Source: Symsagittifera roscoffensis (Eukaryota; Xenacoelomorpha; Acoela; Convolutidae). From it: DNA of 64,000 nt. How positions within the stretch are numbered: the first letter of the stretch is position 1; each line of letters begins with the position of its first letter. A model generated the notes under the pieces. That model saw only the letters and a list, made by a program, of their open reading frames with translations. It was not told the origin of the DNA and did not search any database. Positions 23,011-33,300 of this stretch are shown here, one piece after another. The position numbers were made by a program, and so were the translations under genes. The stretch spans positions 10,065,579-10,129,578 of the forward strand of contig NC_087065.1 in NCBI RefSeq assembly GCF_963678635.1, given 5' to 3'.

Positions 23011-24850
23011 AACAAACTCTTTTCAAAAAACTTTTCTGGAATTCGCAGAATTATTGAGAAATTTTCAATATTGACTTGACTTGTTGATGTGATACTACAG
23101 TTGACTATGCGTTGAAAAAATACGACTCAAAAAATTTTTCTAGTAGCGCAGCTCACGAACAAAAAATTCTCGATAAACTTTTTATGAGAGATGGCGACAA
23201 AAATCAACGGTTATTTGCGTGGCTGTGATTAGACGTGGATCTCAGACGACAACAATACATGAGTCGACAAATCCCTGATATCTCCCTAAAAGATGAAGTT
23301 AAGAATCAACTTAAGTTATAATTTAACTCTAGCCCCTTTTAACTGGCTGATCGCCAAAGATTTCAACCAAATTTCTAAGTATTTTGAAACAAGTATTTAT
23401 CTGACAAACACTGATTTGCATGCACAAATCCACCCGCAAAAAGCTTTGGCGTCTGAAAAACCCAACATTTGAATGCCCTTGCTCTGTTAAATTTATCAAA
23501 AAAATCATAAAATTATATCCTTTTTGCATTTTGTTCGATCACGAGTTACCTGCCGCCCTTAAGGCGCGTGGAAGGAAGTTCGGTGCACAATTGTACGGGA
23601 TAAACGGTAATATCGTTTTAAGCCCTATGTTATGATTTGAATTTAAAAAAAAAAGAATTCAAAAAAAGTTGTCTCATTTTTGAGGACAACTAGAATAAAC
23701 ATTTTCGGTTTCCAAACAAATTTAGACCGGCAAATTGACGAGGGGCTAATTTTTCCAATCAACTTTACTGCAGTTTTAACGTTAGCTCGACGTTATTGCC
23801 TCTCATTATTCCCGCAAGTTTCAGCCTACTTTTTTGCCGTTCAAAACAAAAAAAAAACAGGAAAATGGAAGAAAAACTGGAACAGAAAAAAATATATTTT
23901 TGAAATTCAAAAAACAATCAGTGGCTCAAAAGTATAACCGAGCTTCTGAAAGAATCACGGTAATGAAACATACCCTGCTAATCCCGGGTAATAAAGAGGT
24001 TAGCTTTAATCTACAAAAATTTATATATATATCTGTATTCAGCATGTAATAGGTTAAAAAATAGAAACGTTTTCATCCTTAATCTGAGTTTAAATTATCT
24101 TTTATTGATATCATCCAAGGTAAAACCTGAGTATGTTTAATCTTTTTTGATCTTTTGGAATTTAGCTCAGATTAGTTTTTATTCTTTCTTATTTTAAGAG
24201 ATAAGAGACGACGGCCCTGAATTATCTTTAGAAAAACATTCGCTGCTTTTTTTAGAAAACAAATAATCTCTATCAAGATTTAATTAGATTTTCTTAGCAA
24301 AATAACATCAAACAAGAAACACTGAAGTAACTTCTTGAAATCTAGATGACACAAAACATTTTATTTAATCATGATACTAATTCAATTTAATTTGTATGAC
24401 TAAATTATGGCTCTCAAATGATTGTTCTGGGACTTTCTGCGGATCTTGTTAGGGAATAGGGGTTTCCTTACAAGGTACAAAAATCGTATATGCTTAATTT
24501 TCAATTCTTGGTAGGGAGAAAAATGCAACATTCGTTCGTTAAAATGCACCATAGAGGAAAAAATAGTTAACAAGATCCTTTTGAGCTGACTTATCAAAGA
24601 TATGACATTCTGTAGTACAATTTATTACAAAATAAACCTCACCAACAATGCACTTTTATTGCTGTTTATTCATTCAGTAATAAACCCTGTGTATTGAATA
24701 CCCACGTAACTCAAATCAAATAAACTAATTAATTACAGTCATTTTGTTTTAGTATAATTTTTTGACAAAACATTTTATTTTATGGTAAGAATGGACATAT
24801 AGCACAAAATGATAATTTGTTAGCATTGTTTTTCAATTTTGACGGTTGTT
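23011..24850. other. No gene seen
   Basis: AT-rich sequence upstream of the GPCR 3' flank. Short overlapping ORFs at 23329-24049 on both strands show no domain or consistent codon pattern. Confidence 0.45.
24774..24779 (-). terminator. Candidate polyadenylation signal for the GPCR
   Basis: AATAAA on the minus strand about 250 nt downstream of the receptor stop codon. The surroundings are AT-rich and other AATAAA hexamers lie nearby (around 24655), so the assignment is tentative. Confidence 0.25.
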
Positions 24851-24867
24851 TTATCGGTAGTTAATTA

Positions 24868-25009
24868 GAATGTTCGGAATGTTCAGAATGTTCTGGAATG
24901 TTTTTGAGCTGCACACGTTATGACCTTTTTAGCCAAAGAACCTTCTTCGGACTTCACTTTTGAAGTAGCTGCTCACCCAAAATTGAATGAATAAGGGTTG
25001 ATCACGAAG
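24868..25009 (-). pseudogene. Broken tandem duplicate of the GPCR 3' end
   Basis: About 140 bp immediately downstream of the receptor stop repeats the segment at about 25010-25150, which encodes the end of TM7, helix 8 and the C-tail, with roughly 85-90% identity by eye. In the duplicate the frame is shifted by a 2-nt length difference just after the NP motif, and the codon matching the helix-8 Cys is a stop. It is therefore a non-coding fragment. In the receptor's sense it lies after the stop codon, so it probably falls in the 3' UTR. Confidence 0.8.
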
Positions 25010-25031
25010 TTTCAGAATGTTTTAGAATGTT

Positions 25032-26237
25032 CTAGAATGTATTTGAGCTGCACAAGTTATGACCTTTGCAGCCAAAGAACCTTCTTTGCACTTCACTTTT
25101 GAAGTAGCTGTTGACCCAGAAATGAATGAAAGGGTTGATCACGAAGTTGAGCAGATACAGGGTCTGAGTTATAGTTCTGATCAAGTCGAATTGTCCATTA
25201 TCGAGCAGGGCAAAAGTGTCAATCACATGAACGATTATGTCAGGTGTCATAAGTGTGACGTAAGCGATGGTCACAGTTACCAGGGTCGTGGTCAACTTTC
25301 CGTCTCGATGAACTCTGATGCTTTGTTTAGGAGTCGCCCCTAGATCTTTTGATGACTTCACTTTTTCGCCCTTGTCCGTCCCCGAACTGCATCCCTGGGT
25401 CAAAACACAAATTGAAACGACAGCTGTCATTTTTTCCTTGTCAGCTGCGTTGTTGTAGAATTTCACAGCCCCTGATGTCATCGCCGGAAATGACGTCAGC
25501 TTGCGCATCCTTCTAGAACGTTCTTTCATGCTGCAGAAAATCTTAGGATACACGTATATCATGGTAGCAGCGTTAACCAGCAGCATTAGAGTGCGAATTA
25601 GAACCCAGAGTAGCTTCAATATATCGATATCTGGAGTGTCGTAGATGACTTCGTTACACGGACAGGGCAGCATGTCGCCGGATCGAAACTTGACACACAT
25701 AAGTAGTCCCAAAGGACAGTTGAGAACTGACACGAGGATGCAAAACAGCAGAATTAGCACCGTTTTTTCGTCAGCAAAAACAGTTCTATACGAGTGGGGG
25801 TTGCAAACTGCGAAGTACCGATTGATACACACGATTAGTGTGAGAACGGCCGAAGCAGTGTTCACGGTATCAAACGCGAAATTCCCCGCCGAGCAAAACC
25901 AGAAGCAATTCTTAGGGAAAAGATAATCTTTAGAGCCAGTAAAAAATATAGAAAACAGACACATAAGTGTGTCTAGAACAGCCATTGTAACGATGAAAAC
26001 TTCACTTGGTGATTTTTCTCGTCGGCCTTTGTAAATGATGACGACAAGAATGTTGCCGATTATTCCGATGCAAGCAATTGTCCATTGAAGGGGTAACAGA
26101 ATAGCCGAAGGGTCAATTTTATCAAGAGAGGAAAAGTCAATATCACTAAAAGTTGTGAAATTGGAAGCATTTGAAGACCCTCTGTCAAGATAATCGTAAT
26201 CTGAGGAGTTGGAGTGATCAGGAATTGGACAAGACAT
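25032..26237 (-). CDS. Rhodopsin-like (class A) G-protein-coupled receptor, 401 aa, orphan
   Basis: Uninterrupted ORF starting at an ATG and encoding a seven-helix plasma-membrane receptor that would signal through heterotrimeric G proteins; the ligand is unknown. Visible in order: an acidic, Tyr-containing N-terminus with three N-glycosylation sequons (N10, N23, N26); TM1 about 46-69 with the GN pair (N62); TM2 about 78-99 with D89 in MAVLD; TM3 about 115-141 preceded by C111/C115 and ending in NRY (139-141) instead of DRY; TM4 about 158-181 without the usual Trp; a Cys-rich ECL2 (C181, C192, C194); TM5 about 206-231; a long basic ICL3 (about 233-313); TM6 about 316-340 with P332; TM7 about 351-372 ending NPFIH instead of NPxxY; an amphipathic helix 8 and C390, a likely palmitoylation site. 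Length and order fit class A. It is markedly GC-richer than its surroundings. The family call is firm; I do not recognise a subfamily. Confidence 0.92.
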   Translation of the reverse strand: MSCPIPDHSNSSDYDYLDRGSSNASNFTTFSDIDFSSLDKIDPSAILLPLQWTIACIGIIGNILVVIIYKGRREKSPSEVFIVTMAVLDTLMCLFSIFFTGSKDYLFPKNCFWFCSAGNFAFDTVNTASAVLTLIVCINRYFAVCNPHSYRTVFADEKTVLILLFCILVSVLNCPLGLLMCVKFRSGDMLPCPCNEVIYDTPDIDILKLLWVLIRTLMLLVNAATMIYVYPKIFCSMKERSRRMRKLTSFPAMTSGAVKFYNNAADKEKMTAVVSICVLTQGCSSGTDKGEKVKSSKDLGATPKQSIRVHRDGKLTTTLVTVTIAYVTLMTPDIIVHVIDTFALLDNGQFDLIRTITQTLYLLNFVINPFIHFWVNSYFKSEVQRRFFGCKGHNLCSSNTF

Positions 26238-26291
26238 TCTCGAAAAATTTAATCAACTTATTCGAAACTAGCAGCGTCAAATCTCAGGTAA

Positions 26292-26318
26292 ACTGAAAAG
26301 AAAGCACGAATTAGAATT
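26292..26318 (-). promoter_or_regulatory. Candidate 3' splice acceptor in the GPCR 5' UTR
   Basis: On the minus strand, about 55 nt upstream of the GPCR ATG, a pyrimidine tract ends in CAG (TGCTTTCTTTTCAG), with a branch-like TTCTAAT just upstream. This matches a metazoan acceptor and suggests that the receptor ORF lies in one exon behind a 5' UTR intron. The promoter would then lie at higher coordinates and was not located. Confidence 0.45.
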
Positions 26319-26319
26319 G

Positions 26320-27170
26320 AAAACTTGAGTTATATAACTTCAAAGATAATAGTGCTTTTGAAGCTATAAAAAATATGTTTCGGTCAGATCATTTTTTTGA
26401 AATGGTGAAGTTGAAAAGGTTTGTAAATCAAGCACAAAAAGTTATGACCATGACCTGTAAAGTGAACAGTAAGTGGGAGAATGTAAGTTATTTGCCAATT
26501 GAATCACATGTGTCGTCAACTTGTTCGCCGTGAAAAGTTTGAGTCAATTTGACTAAGTTGTTCAACTAAGAGCGGTTGCTTTAGTTTTTTTTCTTCTATA
26601 AATTTTCGGTATGAATGATTGAGATATAGCCTGATTTTTGATTTAGAACTTGAAATAACTGAAAAAAGGTAGCTTCGAATTGCGAATTGGTATAAAAAGT
26701 AATTACTTCTACGGTTAGCTTCGGAGGTTTTGATTGGTTACAAAGACATTTTTTTTTAAATATAAACGAAATGCGCTGGGAATTGCAGTAGAAAAACACC
26801 TAAAATTAGATTGGTTAATTTTCTTTAGTGCCAACACAGATACGCCATTACAAAAAAAGTCATCAATCAAAAAACGATTCTTTAACAAGAACCTTTTCTC
26901 TGACTTGAGAAGTTTTACTAAGGTTATAAAAAATAGAACAAAAAAGGCAAAAAAGTTACTCTTCCTTCTGTTGAGTTTTCAATGACATTATATAAAAATT
27001 TCCCGATAATGGATAATATTCCGATAAGAAAACTCCAACTCTTGTTTATTCAATAAAAAAAGCAAAGAACATTCTGCCGAGAAAAGACACAATTGTATTA
27101 CGAAAATGAAATCTTCAAAAAAAATATGATGAATTAATTACCATAGAATTGTGTGGAAGGAATTATAGTA
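26320..27170. other. Upstream flank of the GPCR; promoter not identified
   Basis: This stretch should hold the proposed 5' UTR intron and possibly the promoter. No TATA element or first exon could be assigned against the AT-rich background. Confidence 0.35.
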
Positions 27171-27189
27171 TTGCGTCGGCCTAAAAGTT

Positions 27190-27286
27190 CAAAATAGCTT
27201 ATAGAAAAAAATGTCCTAAGAAAGTTCATTTGAGGGCATTGGTAACATTCAGGCCTTTACCCTGACATACTAGGAGCAGACTTGTT
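27190..27286 (+). repeat. Family A 3' terminal fragment
   Basis: GGTAACATTCAGG, hairpin-like CAGGCCTTTACCCTG, then GAGCAGACTTGTT, the family 3' terminus. The preceding body is not clearly recognisable. The terminal CTTGTT is also the first six bases of the palindrome that follows. Confidence 0.7.
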
Positions 27287-27558
27287 GTGATCTTATGCTG
27301 AAAAAGAATTACTTTTTACTGATCTTCTCACGACGATTATATCATTGTTGAAAATATATTTTGGCAAATCAAATCAACCTTAGACGTTTAAACGACGCTT
27401 TTTTCTGTCAAGCAATCAGTTGATTGCTTGACAGAAAAAAGCGTCGTTTAAACGTCTAAGGTTGATTTGATTTGCCAAAATATATTTTCAACAATGATAT
27501 AATCGTCGTGAGAAGATCAGTAAAAAGTAATTCTTTTTCAGCATAAGATCACAACAAG
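27281..27558. repeat. Perfect 278-bp palindrome (2 x 138 bp, 2-nt spacer)
   Basis: 27281-27418 and 27421-27558 are exact reverse complements as far as I can check base by base, separated by GT at 27419-27420. The outer ends are CTTGTTGTGATC / GATCACAACAAG; the centre is AAGCAATCA-GT-TGATTGCTT. No ORF or known TIR family. It could be a very recent inverted duplication or a fold-back assembly artefact. Confidence 0.95.
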
Positions 27559-27748
27559 TGTTCCTCAAAAACACCAAACAGAACAATGTTTGTGTTCATC
27601 TTGAACTGAATAAAAACAGTTTTAGAACTTAACTTTAAAACGGTTATTGACTCCCATTAAAAAAAAAACTTTATGGCAAAGTAAATTTTGGGCAAAACAA
27701 CTTCTTTCGAGGGTAAAAAATCAACAACTCATAATTTTATCCTAAAAC

Positions 27749-28134
27749 CAGGGGCAGATTTAGGGGTGGGGAAGGTTCGCCATTTTTCCTCAGGGATTCG
27801 ACACCCCCTGCCTTCTCAAAGGTTCAGTTTTTGGCTATCCAGTTTTGGCTGACTGTCCCTAAAATTTTTATAAAGGCGCCTTTGCGCCAATATCTACTAA
27901 TTGCGCCAATATATACTAAAGGGGAGAGCGCGCCGAAAATAACGCGAATTTTTGATCAAATTTTTTTCGAAAAGTGCCTAAAAACGCCTTTTGTGGCCTG
28001 TTTTTTTTAATTGACTGAGGCGCAGAAAACTTTGTCAGAATAGGGTCTTTATAGGGATTTGGAAGAGCTCAGAAAATCAATCTGGATGATCTAAAAAATT
28101 CGCCCCACTTGAGAAAATCCTAATTCCGCCCGTG
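27749..28134 (+). mobile_element. hAT-like MITE with 8-bp target duplication
   Basis: Ends CAGGGGCAGATTTAGGGG and CCTAATTCCGCCCGTG. Flanked by CCTAAAAC (27741-27748) and CCTAAAAT (28135-28142), a 7/8 match and the 8-bp target duplication expected of hAT transposases. Contains the family landmarks CTCAGGGATTCGACACCCCC, AAAGGCGCCTTTGCGCC and GAGAAAATCC. Too short and too broken to code for a transposase. Confidence 0.88.
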
Positions 28135-28298
28135 CCTAAAATTACTATCGGATTCAAAAATTCAGAAACCTACCTTACAGTTTATAAGAAAAGCAAATTT
28201 GCAAAAACCTGGCCGAAATTAAATTCTTCTTTTACGAGCTCAGGATGTTAGATCCCACTTTCGAACAAAGTGAGAATACACAACCTCGGGGTCGTGAG

Positions 28299-28496
28299 GC
28301 GAAAATTCGTATCAGGCGACAATTTGTAACAGGCTACAATTCGTAACAAGCGACAATTTGTAACATTAATTTAAGAGGCAAACACTAATTTATGCGCACT
28401 ATTCTTCTCGCTTGTTACGAATTGTCGCCTGTTACGAATTGTCGCCTGTAACGAATTGTCGCCTGCTACGAATTGTCGCCTGATACGAATTGTCGC
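28299..28496. repeat. Inverted 17-bp minisatellite
   Basis: Four 17-bp units of the type GCGACAATTTGTAACAG run from 28299 to 28366. After a 44-bp spacer, five units of the complementary type CTGTTACGAATTGTCGC run from 28411 to 28496 (the first is 18 bp). The two arrays could form a long hairpin made of repeats. The block is bordered by GC-richer sequence (CCTCGGGGTCGTGAGG; CCGGGCAGG). Confidence 0.95.
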
Positions 28497-28499
28497 CCG

Positions 28500-29440
28500 G
28501 GCAGGTTTTTGTTCAGACAAGTTTCATGACACTCTTTGCTTTTTCGAGAGATCGATGCTTGAGGCGTTAAGCTAATTGGTCCTAATACATTTTTTCAAAA
28601 ATCAGTTTTTTGCAGTTATTTTACTCTTCTACTGTAGCCCATTTAAATACGTAAACTGATCTAGAATGGGTTAAAAGGCGCTTTACGTTCGAAAAAATAT
28701 ATGATTTTGCCTAAAAAAATAATGTAAATGAATTTAAACGGATTTTTGCAAGACAGTGATTCAATTCAAAGTCATCGAAGTCAACAAAATTGATTCAATT
28801 CAACTAATCGTTTTTTTCCCAAAAAGCTAGGCAAGTTTTTGTATTCATGAAAATCTCCATCGGATACACAGAAAGCGAGAGTCACTCGAGACAAGACAAG
28901 TCTTTCATCACAGACTACTGCGTTCAAAGGATTACCTTTCAAGTTATCATATCAAAGGGTTTCATTGATAAAAAACGTTGCGAAATTTCTCCAAATGTCC
29001 TTTTCATTATCATCGGCCCAGGTTCAAATTTGTTAGGCATTTAACGTATCATTGGAAAACTCAAACTAAGAAAGTTCTTATTTGGTGCAGAAAACTTACT
29101 TATTAACTATACTCATTTTAAAATCAATCATTAAAGTGAAAAATCAACTAAAAAGCGTACGTTAGCATTTAGTTTCAACTATACTTTATTTTTTGATATT
29201 CCAGAAAGTCTAAATGTAATCTGTATCTAAATCTATTTGAAAGGAATTTACAAAAAATGAGAAAAAAAACTGATTTAATTCCTCTTATAACAACTTAAAC
29301 CAATTTTTTGTATCGAAATTTTTTTTATAAAAATCAAAAAAATGGCAAAAAATGACTCAAAATAATCAAATTTGATTGAAACTGATTTTTGAGCTGAATT
29401 TTTGAATCAAAAATAATCGATTTTAAATTAAATCAAATTC
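28500..29440. other. No gene seen
   Basis: AT-rich DNA. The ATG-started 65-codon frame at 28847-29044 shows no recognisable feature and is probably chance. Confidence 0.4.
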
Positions 29441-29445
29441 TTTTT

Positions 29446-29745
29446 GGGGTTTGGTGGTGAAGTGGTAACACCTCCGCCTCTAAATCGAAAGGTCGGATGG
29501 TCGAAGCCCACCATGATCCGTGCTCGTTGCTTGATAACACAGCCCGAAAAATAGCTGGATAACACAGCCCAAAAGACCAAAAAAATTTCATGTATTTCTG
29601 AAGCAGTGCACAACTGCGGTTCTTCGTGAAGAGCTGTACAGCTCGTAAGCTGTTCCTTTCCTTCGTGGAGTAAATTAAGGTTAGGTCTGTGCTCTATTAT
29701 ATGTATGAAATCGATTGCAATCTGTTTCATGTCAGTACGGGTCAT
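29446..29745 (+). mobile_element. tRNA-derived SINE-like repeat
   Basis: The head at 29446-29518 resembles a tRNA: A box TGGTGAAGTGG at 29455-29465, a perfect four-base D-stem (GGTG/CACC), a CGAAAGGTC segment typical of Val-type tRNAs, and a degenerate B box (GGTCGAAGCCC). The anticodon and acceptor stems do not pair, so it is not a working tRNA. The body contains two copies of GGATAACACAGCCC-like sequence and runs to about 29745 by loss of GC content. The minus-strand ORF across it is not a gene. Confidence 0.6.
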
Positions 29746-29759
29746 TTTAAAATTTCTTC

Positions 29760-32700
29760 TATTTTTGAAACCAATTAAACTGAAGGCTTGTTCAGCGATG
29801 CAAACTGCGTGCTCATCATCTCACTAAAAGATTTAACTGTTCCCTTAATTTAAACAACAATGACATCTAAGTGCATTGATTAAATTTTTTCAGATAATAA
29901 ATTGTAGTAAGAGGTTCTGAATTGAAGTCCAACGTTGGCAAGTGAGAAAATGCCGCAAAGCATTATTGCTACTAAAACTGATACGAGAAAAATTTCTAAA
30001 TTATCTCAACAACTGACATTGCTTTTACTTACCGTTTAATTAGCTTTAAATTGGATCATAATTTTTCCTTTAGCAATGCAGGGGAGCAAATAACAAATAT
30101 GGAGGCAGGTCTAAGAAAAAAATAGACAAAAAGCTGAAAAAGGGAACGCGCGCCCACCGGCAAACGATTGCGAAAAAGGTTCAATTTTTATTTCAGGAAA
30201 TGGAAACTTTGCGTTAACCGTCTGCTCTGGGATACTTTCTGCTCTTGGACCATCATGCTCAAGGCTAAAATTAAAATAATGTTCAATTAAGTTTAAAATA
30301 CTGTTGGAATGATAGAAAAATGATATATTCGTTGTCTCGAATTCCGACTAATCAGAATTTCAGAAGAATAACTATAGAAATTTTTTCTATTTTAGTGCTA
30401 TATGTCCCAGGCCCCAAAGGTTGCTGCTAGCGGCAGAAATTAGCAGAATTGGCACAATTTGGCTTATCGAGCAGATTATTTTATAGAGCAGCAGATAGAG
30501 CAGAAATTAAATCATACGGCAGAAGTTATCGATTTTTCTCCAAATCTTTTCAAAATTCTGAAATGAATGCTGAAATTCTATAGCAGGTTTCAGCCAGCAG
30601 CAATTCCTTTGGGACTGGCTATGAACATCTTAACGTAAGGAAATTTACCAATTTCAATCGCAATATTTTTTTCAAACAGGACATTGACGAGTGGCGAATG
30701 ATTGCTCTGCTGCACTTAAAACTGACACGAGAAAAATAGTGAGTGGGAATGATTCTTAGACTAGAATGCCCTGTTGGATACATATAAATTTTGCTTCAAA
30801 AACGCGAAATACTGCATCGTGTTTTCCGATTTGGCGTCAAAATTAGAACAGTTATCTACTGAGTCTTGTAAAAGTATAAACTATTTCGTTTTTTTTTTCG
30901 GTTGGAGTAGTCTCTCGGCTAATATATTAAGCTAAGTTTTACTCTGGGGATCGGTCTTATCAAAAAAGTTCCCAGAACAGAAAAAACTCAAGTGCAGAGT
31001 AAACAAAATCTGATTGGTTCATAAGAAAAGACTGAGCAACTGTAAATGCATCTAGAACAATTCACAATTTTTGCCGGAACTAATCGCTCATCCTTTTGTG
31101 CACTTACAAGATTCATCTTCAGGAGTAAAAAACCTCAAACAAGTTTTTTTTTGTAAAACCAAGCGGCCATGCCTTAGCGATTGTTCGATTCCATATGAGT
31201 AGTTTTTTAAAACTATCATTCAAAGTAAAGTTTGAGCGGTTGAAAATTGAACTTCTTCTGTTAATTAGACCATTCTGCTCTTGTAACCATTCTGATCTTG
31301 GATCATTCCCCTCCGCAAAACAAGATATAAAAAAACTAATAAAAGCATAGTAGTAAAGAAAAAGTATGTGAATGTCTTAATCAAATATTCAGCAGCATGG
31401 GTACCTCAAAGCAAAAGAGAAAGCGAAAAAAAATTAACGCTGCAGAACAACTCTAAAGTTGTAATAACGACCAAAAATTAGCTACATGTCCCTAACTCCT
31501 CCTGTAACATCTAGTAAAAACTATTTCCCTCCCAATTAAAACAATTTTTTTAAATGATAGTTATTGAAGTGTAAGCTTTTACAGTAAATTGACTGTTTGT
31601 AGAAGTGCTGTCTGACAATTTTTTATTGTAATGAGGCCACAAGTGCCCGGATAAAGCACACGGCGCACAAATTAACTTGAAATGGGTGGAAAATCTTATT
31701 TTTATCCAAATATTGCAGACATGACGCAAAGGATTCTGTTTTCACATATTGTTTAGGAAAAGAGGTAAAAATAAGAGCGATTAATTTTTTTCACTATTTC
31801 TGCCTATTAAATCTTTTTGTATAGCAAAATTTATTACAATCGCTTTCCAGTTTTTTTCCGATAAATCGTACTCTGTAAATGAAAAAATTTCGCGGCACAG
31901 TTATCAATCTAAATTATTTTGAGACTAATTTTTTTTAACACGTAAATTTTATCAATTTTTTGTTTTGAATTTTTTTTCGAAAGGCATACTTTAGAAGAAT
32001 TATCCAAACAGTTTTCCAAGGATAAAATTGAATAAATGAAAATTTTCCGAAATTGATTTTTATCTGTTGTTACAGTGTAAAAACACATTCAGAGTGCTTA
32101 TAAAATTTTTTGGTCTTTTGGTAAAGTAATGTTATATTAGAACTTAAGGTTGAAAATTTTTTTAAAATTTCAAAATTTTTTCCTTGCTTTAATCCTTTGA
32201 AGTCATTAATACAACTGAACTGAGATGAATTATACGGTCTAGTTGATACAATATTTGTCCAAATATTTTCACTTTCCATTTAATATAGTGCAGATTTTCG
32301 AAAAATTTATTTTTTTTAAAGTTTTAGTTTTTATTTAACCAAAGAGTACATGATGATGTTAAAGGGCAGTCAGATCATTCAGAATTATGCACTGTTGCAA
32401 GCAATTTTGCCAGATTATGTTTTGTAATCAATTACAATAGTATTACTTTATATCCATTAGTTGGTACAAAAGAGCTGCGTTTCATTTTGTTTTGTTTTGT
32501 TAGAAAATTATACTCAAATTTAGCTTCTTTAAAACGAGTAGAATGAATTAGCTGACCATACAAAAAACAAAAGCATTTAAATGACTGTTTTGAAGCAGTT
32601 TCCGTATCTGTGAGTCTTCTGTATGCAAACTTGCAAATTGTTTGTGATAATTTCACAAATGGGATAATCACTTGAATATCAACCCCCCCCCCATAATTGC

Positions 32701-32900
32701 CTCAATAATGACCTGAGAACTAAATGACCATTTTCTCATGGGTATTTTTATCGAAAAAAAGTTTTGAAATTTGATGTTTATTTTTTTGGTCATTTAAACT
32801 AATTTTTTAATCTCATACTAACTACTACAGAGACTCAAAAACAAGTTTTGAATAGCTTACTGCTTTTCTAGAAAAAAATTGACATTTCAAACCCAGGTTG
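29760..32900. other. No gene seen
   Basis: AT-rich intergenic DNA. A stretch at 30410-30620 is rich in GCAGAA/AGCAG words but shows no repeat structure I can define. ORFs at 32070-32671 are AT-driven. Confidence 0.4.
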
Positions 32901-32924
32901 AAGACCGACCGTTAATTATCGCCT

Positions 32925-33300
32925 TCTCTGTAGTATCTCAGTGATCGCTTTTTTCCAGCGTTGATTCGTGTATAATTCAGAATTTATGGCACAGCTAAAC
33001 CTGCGATATTTCAGAGCTATTTCAGTAATGATTACGTAGAAAATCAGTGCTATATTTTTAGAAATTTTAACTCATTCTAGTAGCTTTCAAATGAAAGTTT
33101 TAGATGGTAAGCTCTTTACATTGATAATATCTACAAACCTGAAGGTTGCTGGATCGAACCCCGGTAGTTCAATAATTTTGCATTTGGATAGGTTTTTTTT
33201 ATCGCTATATTCTGCTGAAAATTAGCCACTTTAGCAATAATCTATCTATCGATGAAACTTTCTATTGCGGCAATGAACATCGATAATTCGTTATTTTCAC
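32925..33300 (+). mobile_element. tRNA-derived repeat, copy 1
   Basis: Shares an ordered series of blocks with the inverted copy at 59870-60265: TGTAGTATCTCAGTGATC, GTGTATAATTC, AACCTGCGATATTTCA, TTTCAGTAATGATT, GAAATTTTAACT, AGCTTTCAAATGA, then a tRNA-like segment (about 33099-33170, B-box-like GGATCGAACCC at 33151), a T-rich stretch, AGCAATAATCTA and GGCAATGAACATC. The tRNA part is internal rather than at the 5' end. Confidence 0.75.

Noticed and set aside
24868-24905. Iterated GAATGTTC words resembling heat-shock elements (GAAnnTTC).
   Set aside because: The spacing is 9 bp rather than the 5-bp modular spacing of true elements, and the words lie 3' of the GPCR within a duplicated segment.
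28411-28496. CRISPR-like array (five regular 17-bp units).
   Set aside because: The units are contiguous with no unique spacers, the genome is eukaryotic, and a facing inverted array exists.
29446-29518. Possible functional tRNA gene.
   Set aside because: The D-arm and boxes are good, but the anticodon and acceptor stems do not pair; it is better explained as a SINE head.
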